NCBI GenBank assembly: GCA_007124345.1
Contig: SLFH01000283.1
Coordinates: forward strand, 1 to 5,030
Reading direction: 5' to 3'
Length of the DNA stretch: 5,030 nt
Source: Phycisphaerales bacterium
Lineage (GTDB): Bacteria; Planctomycetota; Phycisphaerae; Phycisphaerales; UBA1924
Shown here piece by piece: positions 1 through 5,030 of the stretch. Position 1 is the first letter of the stretch; the number at the start of each line of letters is the position of its first letter. The position numbers and the translations under genes were made by a program. The notes under the pieces are model-generated. The model made no database searches and was not told the origin of the DNA. It saw nothing but the letters and a program-made list of their open reading frames with translations.

Positions 1-3000
1 CCCGGCGTGTCCGTGAGCTGGACCTGACGCTCGACGGGCCGCGCGGGCCCGTTCGCGCGAGCATCGACCCCGCGACGGTCTCGGTGATGAGCGACCCCGG
101 GCAGGGGGCGTTGATCGTTTCGGCCCCGCCCGAGAGCCTGGAACTCATCGACGCGTTCATCTCATTGATCGACCAGAGCCCGGTGCAAAACCGGATGTCG
201 ATCCGGCGTTACGAACTGGAGAACGCCGAGGCCCGGCGCCTGTCGGGCACGCTGCAGGGCCTGTTCGACGCGCAGCGCCAGGACCCCGGCTCGCGCCAGA
301 TGCCTCGAGCGAGGTTCTTCGTCGACGAGCGGACCAACACCCTGCTCGTGACGGCGTCCGACGATCAGCACGCCGAGGTGCGTCGCCTGATCGAGGAGTC
401 CGACACGAGCCTCGCCGACGACGGGACCGAGACCGAGATCTTCACGCTGAGACAGGCGTCGCCCTCGTCGGTGCGGCGCGTGCTCGAGCAGGTACTGATC
501 GGGCGCGACGAGGCGCGCCGAGACCGCATCCAGATCACCGCAGAAGACGCGTCGAGCATCGTTGTGGTGCGCGCGCCGGAGGCCGAGATCGCACAGGCCG
601 CCGAGCTGATCAAGAGGCTCGACGAGGCGGAGGCCTCGGGCTTCCCGCTGCGCACGATCCGCCTCGACCGCGCCGACGCGCAGAGTGTCGCGCAGTCGCT
701 CGGGCAGTTGTTCCGCGAGCGGGGCGGCACGCCCCAGCGCGGGCGCGGCCGACAGCCGACGGGGACTGTCTCACTGCTGGGCGATCGCCAGAGCGGCCTG
801 CTGATCGTGTCGGCGTCCGACGAAGACTTCGCGCAGATCGAGGCGCTCGCCGCGGCGCTGGACGAGCGGGCCGAATCGCGTCAGCTCGATATCCGCATGG
901 TGCAGCTCCAGAATGTGCGGGTGTCGGAGATCCAGCAGACCCTCAACGAGGTCGCGGCGAATCTGCGCCCGGGACGGGGGCAGGCGAGACGCGGGGCGCC
1001 GGCTGACGACGAAGTGCTGTATGTCTCGACGGTCGAGAGAACGAACACCGTGGTCCTCCTCGGCCAGGGCGAGCTGCTGACGACCGCCGAGCGGGTCGTC
1101 TCGATGCTCGATGTCGAGCAGGACGAGGACGCTCGACGCATCGTCCGCGCCGTGCGTGTCGAGCGGGTCGACCTCAACGCGGTGCGCGGGCTGATCCAGG
1201 AGGCGTTCTCGACGCCGGGCTGGCGCCCGTGGCAGGGGACCGATCCGCAGCGGGTGCAGGTGCAGGTCGACCGGTCGCGCCGGCTCCTGCTGCTGGTCGG
1301 AGCGACAGAGCGGGTCGACGAGGCCGAGCGTTTCATCAATGAGCTCGACGCCTCGGCCGAGCGCGAGGGCGTCAAGATAGAGACGATCGCGCTCCGCCAC
1401 GCCCAGGCCGGGCGCGCCGCGGGCAGCCTCCAGCGGTTCTTCCAGGGCCGGTCGCAGGTCGACGGGTCGGAGAATGCGGTCTCGGTGCTCGGCTCGCCCG
1501 ACGGCAATGTGCTGATCGTCGCGGCCCCCGAAGAAGACCTCCGCATCGTCCGCGATCTGGTGGCCCAGATGGACCAGCCCGAACTGGGCGACCACCGCCT
1601 TGTCGAGGTCTACACGCTGCGCAACGCGCAGGCGAACGAGACGGCCCAGGCCGTGCGCCAGATGTTCCCCGCCGCTCGGAGCGAGGAACGGATCATCGTC
1701 ACGCCCCAGCCGAGCACCAACTCGCTGATCGTGTCGGTGCCGGAGGCGATCGAGGACCGCGTTCGGGCGCTCATCACCGAGCTCGACAGAGCGCCGACCT
1801 CCGACGATGTCACCTTCGTGACCGTCCCGCTCGATTCGGCCAGCGCCACCGAGGTCGCAGCGGCCGTGCGCGCGTCGCTGCCCGAGAACATCAAGGTGCG
1901 GATCACGCCCGTCGCCCGCAGCAACGCGCTGGTGCTCTCTGGCTCGCGCGAGGCGGTGGATCTGGTGATGCAGCAGGTCGAAAAGCTCGACACCGAGCCG
2001 GCCCGCAGCCTCGTCCGCTTCCGACGCTTCACCCTGCAGAACGCGACCGCCAACGATGTCCGCTTCACGCTCAACGCGATGTTCCGCGATCGGCGCTACG
2101 GCGCCGGCGAGCCCCGCCCCGCTTTCGACTTCAACCCCACCGACAACACCATCGCCGTCTCCGCGACGCCCGAGCAGATGGAGGAGATCGAGGAGATCAT
2201 CACGGCGGTCGATGTCGCCCCCGATGGCGATCGCCGGACCGAATTCGTCAAGCTCCGCTTCGCCGACGCCAAGCAGATCGCCGACGCACTCCAGGTCTTC
2301 TACGGGCGCTTCGCCCCCGAGGCGGCGACGCCCGGCGCACGCCGCGTCACCATCGTGCCCGACCCCGCCTCCAACTCGCTGGTCATCAGCGCCGACGAGC
2401 CGGAGTGGCCGGGCATCACCGCGCTGCTCAACCAGCTCGACACCGAGGAGTACGACACCTCGCGTCAGCTCGCGGTGATCCCCCTCCGCCACGCCGACGC
2501 GCGCAGCGTCGCCCGCTCGCTCAGCGAGGCGTTCAGGGCCACGCTGGACCGCCAGGTCGAGCGCGAACGCCTCCAGCGCGAGCGAGACCGCTCGCGCACG
2601 CGCGACGACCGCGACTTCTTCGATATCCCCGTGCTCGTCTCGGGCGAGGAGACGCCGATCGTCTCCGCCGAGGCGCAGAGCAACGCCCTGATCGTCTTCG
2701 CCTCGCGCCAAGACCTCGCCCGCATCGAGCGCATCGTCGAACGCCTCGATGTGCCCGATGTGCTCCAGCTCCCAGAGCCCCGAATCATCCGCGTCCGCTC
2801 CGGACGCCCGACCCGCATCGCCGAGAGCGTGCGATCGATGTTCGCCTCGCGCGTCGACACCGGCGGCGGCACCCGCTCTGTCCAGGTGATCGGCGACGAC
2901 GACGCGGGCGTGCTCCTCGTCCGCGCCGACGAGACCCAGTTCGCCCAGATCGAATCGCTCGTCGAGTCGCTGGGCGCGATGTCCGGCGAGAGCGGGGCGC

Positions 3001-5030
3001 TCCCTCGCGTGCTGGCGGTCGGCGATGGTTCGGCGGCTCGCATGCGTGACACCGTCGCGCGCAGCTTCGGACCCATCGCCCAACGCCGCGGCGAGATCTT
3101 CGCGGTCGAGGTCGACCGCGCCAGCAACAGCCTCGTCATCTCCTCCAGCGAGGACCTGTTCCAGCAGGTCCGCTCGGTCGTGCGCGAACTGGGCGGGCTC
3201 GGCGGCGGCGCCGGCTCCCCCGGTCGCGGCGTCATCATCATCGACATCGAGCACAACGAGCCCGCCGAGATCCGGCGCCTGCTCGAGCAGATGGGCGTCA
3301 CGCGCGAGCCCGCCGCGGGTCAGGCGGGCCTCGTCACCGAGCCCGTCGCCATCATCCCGATGACCTCAAGGCGTGCCCTGGCGATCGTCGCCGAGACGCG
3401 CGACGCCGAGACCGTCGCCGAACTCGTCAGGGCGATGGACGCCGAGCCGGCGGGGGCGGACCAGTTCGTCGAGGTCGTGCCGCTCAAGCTCGCCGAGGCG
3501 TCAGCAGTCGTGCAGACCCTCCGGCGCATGCTGAGCCCGGAGGACCAGACAACCGGCGCGGCCCCGGCCCGCTCGCTGGTCGAGCAGATCCGGCGCCTCT
3601 CGATCGCGGCAGACCGCTGGGACAAGCCCCCCGCCGAGCTGGACCTCTCCGTCCCGATCCGCCTGCAGGAGCACGGCCAGTCCAACGCGATCGTCATCGC
3701 CTCCAGCGAGGCAAATGTCAAGGCCCTCAAGGGCGTCGTCAAGATGCTCGACACGCTGCCGATCGGCGACGCGGTCGTCGTCCGCATCTTCCCGCTCAAG
3801 AACGCCTCGGCCTCACGCCTCCGCGGCGTCATCGATGAGGTCTTCCGCCAGGGCGAGGCGCTGCGCCGCCTCCCGGGCACCCAACGCCGCGGCCAGCCCA
3901 CGACCGCGACCGGCCGTGCCCTCGCCGGCGAAATCGCCGTCTCCGTCGACGAGCGCACCAACGCGCTGATCGTCGCGGGGCGTGAAGAGGCCGTCGCCCT
4001 CGTCGAGGTGCTCATCCGCGACATGGACAGCGACGAGGGGGGACGCTGGGTCGAAACCACGCTGATCCCCGTCGAACACGCCGACCCGGCGAGGCTCGCC
4101 GCCAAGCTCAGCGAGGTGCTCGTCACCGGCGTCGGGCGCACGCCCGAGGCCGACGCGATGCGTCGCCAGGTCGGACGCCTCCGCGTGCTCCAGGCCGGCG
4201 GCGACCCGACCGACCCCTCGCAGTTCGCAGAGACCGACCTCATCGCCCCGCTCAGCGGCCTGCTGATCACGGCCGAGACGCAGCTGAACGCGCTGATCGT
4301 CGTTGGGTCAGAGGCCAATGTGAACGCCGTGCGCGAGCTGGTCTCGATGCTCGATGTCGAAGCCGCCTCGGCCAGCAATGAGGTGCGGGTCTTTCCGCTG
4401 CGGTTCGCCGCGGCCGACCGCGTCGCCCAGATCGTCCGCCAGGTCTTCTCCGAGCGCGAGCGTGTCGGCGAGTCGAGGCCCGAAGACCGCGTGGTCGTGC
4501 AGGCCGACCTCCGGACCAACACGCTGATCGTCTCGACCAGCCGCCGGAGCCTGAACATCCTCGAAGGACTGCTCGACACGCTCGACCGCGAGCACGCGAC
4601 CGACGCGGTCGGCCTGCATGTGATCGCTGTGCCCGACACGGATGTGAACGCGCTGGCGCCGCGCCTGCAGCGTCTGGTCGCCGAACGGATCGAGGCGTCG
4701 CGCCGGGCGGGCGTGCCCCAGTCGCCCTCCGACGCGTTCCGCATCGAGCCCGAGCCGGCGACGGGCTCGCTGATCGTCGCCGCGAGCGACGAGAACCTGC
4801 GTCTTGTGCGCGAGCTCATCCGGGCCTTGGCCACCGGTGACGCCGAACGCACGACCGGGCAGAAGACCGAGATCCTGTATGTCGATCGGGGAAGGGCGGG
4901 CGAGATCACCCAGGCGATCAACGAGATGTATGTGCGGCGTGAAAACCAGCGCCGCGGGGCCGGGTCGGTCGGCGTGATGGCCAACGAGCGTCTCAACGCG
5001 CTGGTCGTCACCGGCAGCGAGAACGACATC
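1..5030 (+). CDS. Giant secretin N-domain (Secretin_N) repeat protein, internal fragment; both ends outside window
   Basis: One frame, with codons starting at base 3, stays open for 1,676 codons; the first two bases finish an upstream codon. Third positions are overwhelmingly G or C along the whole length, so this is the coding frame. The protein is built from repeated beta-alpha-beta-beta-alpha units with the recurring core (T/S)N(S/T/A)LIV followed by a helix ending in LD, for example TNTLLVTAS near residue 113, TNSLIVSV near 573 and TNALIVAG near 1319. This matches the secretin N domain (Secretin_N, the type II/III secretion system short domain) found in GspD, PilQ and YscC, where N domains stack as periplasmic rings. 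Usual secretins are about 600-750 residues with three or four N domains; this fragment holds about twenty. No secretin barrel, signal peptide, membrane segment or STN/N0 domain is visible, since both ends are missing. No Cys occurs, Lys is rare and Arg abundant. Function is inferred: a secretin-like channel or a periplasmic/envelope scaffold. The family call is firm; the role is not. Confidence 0.93.
3..2009 (+). repeat. N-domain repeats, units 0 (partial) to 8
   Basis: These are protein-level repeats; the DNA copies have diverged. Approximate bounds in bases are: unit 0 3-185 (mainly the second half, core ALIVSAP), unit 1 186-419, unit 2 429-638, unit 3 642-881, unit 4 882-1136, unit 5 1137-1367, unit 6 1368-1592, unit 7 1593-1808 and unit 8 1809-2009. 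Unit 7 is close to the ideal pattern: strand LVEVYTL, turn RNAQA, helix to RQMF, strand IIVTPQP, core TNSLIVSV, then a helix ending ITELD. Unit 8, at 67 residues, is the shortest and has almost no loop between helix 1 and strand 2. Units 3 and 4 carry Gly/Arg-rich loops (residues 240-254 and 322-336). Unit 2 (ASSIVVV) and unit 5 (SRRLLLLV) have lost the Asn of the core hairpin, which is otherwise the most constant residue. Boundaries are placed by eye and may be off by several residues. Confidence 0.85.
1098..1117 (+). repeat. 20-bp exact direct repeat, copy 1 (copy 2 at 4341-4360)
   Basis: GTCTCGATGCTCGATGTCGA occurs here and again at 4341-4360, in the same reading frame and at the same place in the domain (the second-helix end VSMLDVE of units 4 and 17). 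It could be a remnant of unit duplication or gene conversion, or simply convergence under strong codon bias on the same peptide. Flanking bases differ at both ends. Confidence 0.7.
2550..2615 (+). other. Highly charged Arg/Glu/Asp loop inside unit 11
   Basis: Residues 850-871 of the fragment, between helix 1 and strand 2 of unit 11, are almost entirely Arg, Glu, Asp and Gln (it begins RQVERERLQRERDR). The segment could extend helix 1 as a charged single helix or be disordered. Most other units have short loops at this position. It is a real in-frame insertion, because the canonical strand and the SNALIVFA core follow normally. Its role is unknown. Confidence 0.7.
3192..3230 (+). other. Gly-rich linker between units 13 and 14
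   Basis: Residues 1064-1076 read GGLGGGAGSPGRG, replacing the usual LD-plus-short-linker junction. It is the most flexible-looking junction in the window and lies in the most divergent part of the array, so it may be a hinge separating two sub-arrays. The hinge role is inference from composition only. Confidence 0.65.
3534..3650 (+). other. Long loop insertion in unit 15
   Basis: About 39 residues (1178-1216) separate helix 1 (ending RRML) from strand 2 (VPIRL) in unit 15. The insertion has a polar start, a probable short helix (LVEQIRRLSIAADRW) and a Pro-containing exit. In compact units this gap is roughly ten residues or fewer. In known secretins, extended loops of an N3 ring narrow the channel lumen (the periplasmic gate), so a similar constriction is possible here but unproven. 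Confidence 0.65.
3849..3929 (+). other. Basic loop insertion in unit 16
   Basis: About 27 residues (1283-1309) lie between helix 1 (VIDEVF) and strand 2 (EIAVSV) of unit 16. The loop is rich in Arg, Gly, Pro and Thr, with no obvious strand pattern, and is probably flexible. It follows the long-loop unit 15 directly and precedes long-loop unit 17, so three successive units carry expanded loops. Confidence 0.6.
4122..4253 (+). other. Long loop insertion in unit 17
   Basis: About 44 residues (1374-1417) lie between helix 1 (LAAKLSEVL) and strand 2 (GLLITAE) of unit 17, the largest insertion seen. It contains a probable short helix (DAMRRQVGRLRVLQAG) followed by an acidic, polar stretch. It resembles the unit 15 insertion in size and in having an Arg-rich amphipathic helix, although the two are not obviously related in sequence. 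Confidence 0.65.
4341..4360 (+). repeat. 20-bp exact direct repeat, copy 2 (copy 1 at 1098-1117)
   Basis: Second copy of the repeat, in unit 17, encoding the same end of helix 2 followed by LDVE. The rest of units 4 and 17 differ considerably, including very different loops, so any shared origin is old or limited to this short patch. Confidence 0.7.

Larger units (their letters stand above)
2010..3461 (+). repeat. N-domain repeats, units 9 to 14, with a divergent centre
   Basis: Approximate bounds in bases are: unit 9 2010-2231 (core DNTIAVSA), unit 10 2232-2459 (SNSLVISA), unit 11 2460-2765 (SNALIVFA), unit 12 2772-2993 (AGVLLVRA), unit 13 3000-3227 (SNSLVISS) and unit 14 3228-3461 (RRALAIVA). 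Units 9-11 keep the canonical first half (for example FVKLRFADA and AVIPLRHADA). Units 12-14 drift. The 'LxxADA' turn becomes VRSGRP, VGDGSA and IEHNEP, and the second helix of units 12 and 13 ends in LGAMSG and LGGLGG rather than LD. The protein is still in frame and the hydrophobic pattern of strands and helices persists, so these look like diverged but folded copies rather than decay. Confidence 0.8.
3462..5030 (+). repeat. N-domain repeats, units 15 to 20 (last one cut by the window edge)
   Basis: Approximate bounds in bases are: unit 15 3462-3770 (core SNAIVIAS), unit 16 3771-4043 (TNALIVAG), unit 17 4044-4373 (LNALIVVG), unit 18 4377-4604 (TNTLIVST), unit 19 4605-4853 (TGSLIVAA) and unit 20 4854-5030 (LNALVVTG, truncated at its second helix). 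Units 15, 16 and 17 are the longest in this part because of loops inserted between helix 1 and strand 2, while their strands and core hairpins stay highly regular. Unit 18 returns to a compact form. The core hairpins here are closer to consensus than in the centre of the window. The array continues past the right edge, so the total copy number is unknown. Confidence 0.85.

Noticed and set aside
771..3254. Long open frame on the minus strand (about 827 codons)
   Set aside because: It is the antisense shadow of the + strand gene. Strong G/C at sense third positions removes stops in the opposite strand. Its recurrent 'DDQRV'-like motifs are simply the reverse complement of the sense (T/S)N(S/A)LIV core, and it has no fold-like hydrophobic pattern.
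2056..3363. Overlapping open frames on the + strand in other phases (2056-2478, 2405-3049, 3025-3363) and a similar one at 3715-3969
   Set aside because: Their products are Pro/Ser/Arg low-complexity sequence with no domain pattern, and they lie entirely inside the well-supported main frame.
2772..3461. Pseudogene decay or frameshift in the divergent units 12-14
   Set aside because: The reading frame, codon bias and hydrophobic pattern all continue unbroken, and unit 13 keeps an intact SNSLVISS core.
3320..5029. Long open frame on the minus strand (about 569 codons, reaching the window edge)
   Set aside because: The translation is Ser/Arg/Thr-rich low complexity, typical of an antisense shadow in high-GC DNA. 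The sense strand across the same bases encodes clean N-domain repeats.
1..5030. Possible internal gene boundaries, such as a start codon with a ribosome site, a terminator hairpin or a promoter
   Set aside because: The main frame never stops and the domain pattern is continuous, so no gene boundary is needed. In-frame ATG and GTG codons all fall inside repeat units.
3..5030. DNA-level tandem repeat or CRISPR-like array
   Set aside because: The periodicity is at protein level only. Unit lengths vary from about 67 to 110 residues, and DNA identity between units is limited to short motif patches.

Overview
The whole 5,030-base window lies inside one giant protein-coding gene on the + strand. 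Reading from base 3, all 1,676 codons are open, and neither the start nor the stop is in view. There are no RNA genes, mobile elements, CRISPR arrays, promoters or intergenic gaps.

The protein is a string of degenerate copies of one small domain: 19 complete copies and a partial copy at each edge. Each copy is about 67-110 residues and reads as beta-alpha-beta-beta-alpha. It has a first strand ending in a 'hxLxxAxA' turn, an amphipathic helix often ending in F, a variable loop, a strand, a core hairpin of the type (T/S)N(S/T/A)LIV, and a second helix usually ending in LD. This is the signature of the secretin N domain (Secretin_N, the 'type II/III secretion system short domain' of GspD, PilQ and YscC). 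Ordinary secretins carry about three or four N domains. This fragment alone has about twenty, and the membrane-embedded secretin barrel domain is not in the window.

Layout: units 0-8 (bases 3-2009) are mostly compact. Units 9-14 (2010-3461) include an unusually charged loop in unit 11 and a divergent, Gly-rich stretch around units 12-14. Units 15-20 (3462-5030) include several with long loops between helix 1 and strand 2.

Organism: the high GC content, near-universal G/C third codon positions, Arg in place of Lys, and a giant Secretin_N repeat protein suggest a planctomycete, perhaps Phycisphaerae. This is inference; no taxonomic marker is present.

Two observations deserve a second look. 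The first is the extreme N-domain expansion, which could form a very long periplasmic tube or scaffold. The second is that the tetranucleotide ACGT is completely absent from the window. Asp, Asn, Tyr and His codons switch from NAC to NAT every time the next codon is Val (16 of 16), which points to a methylation or restriction footprint in this genome.
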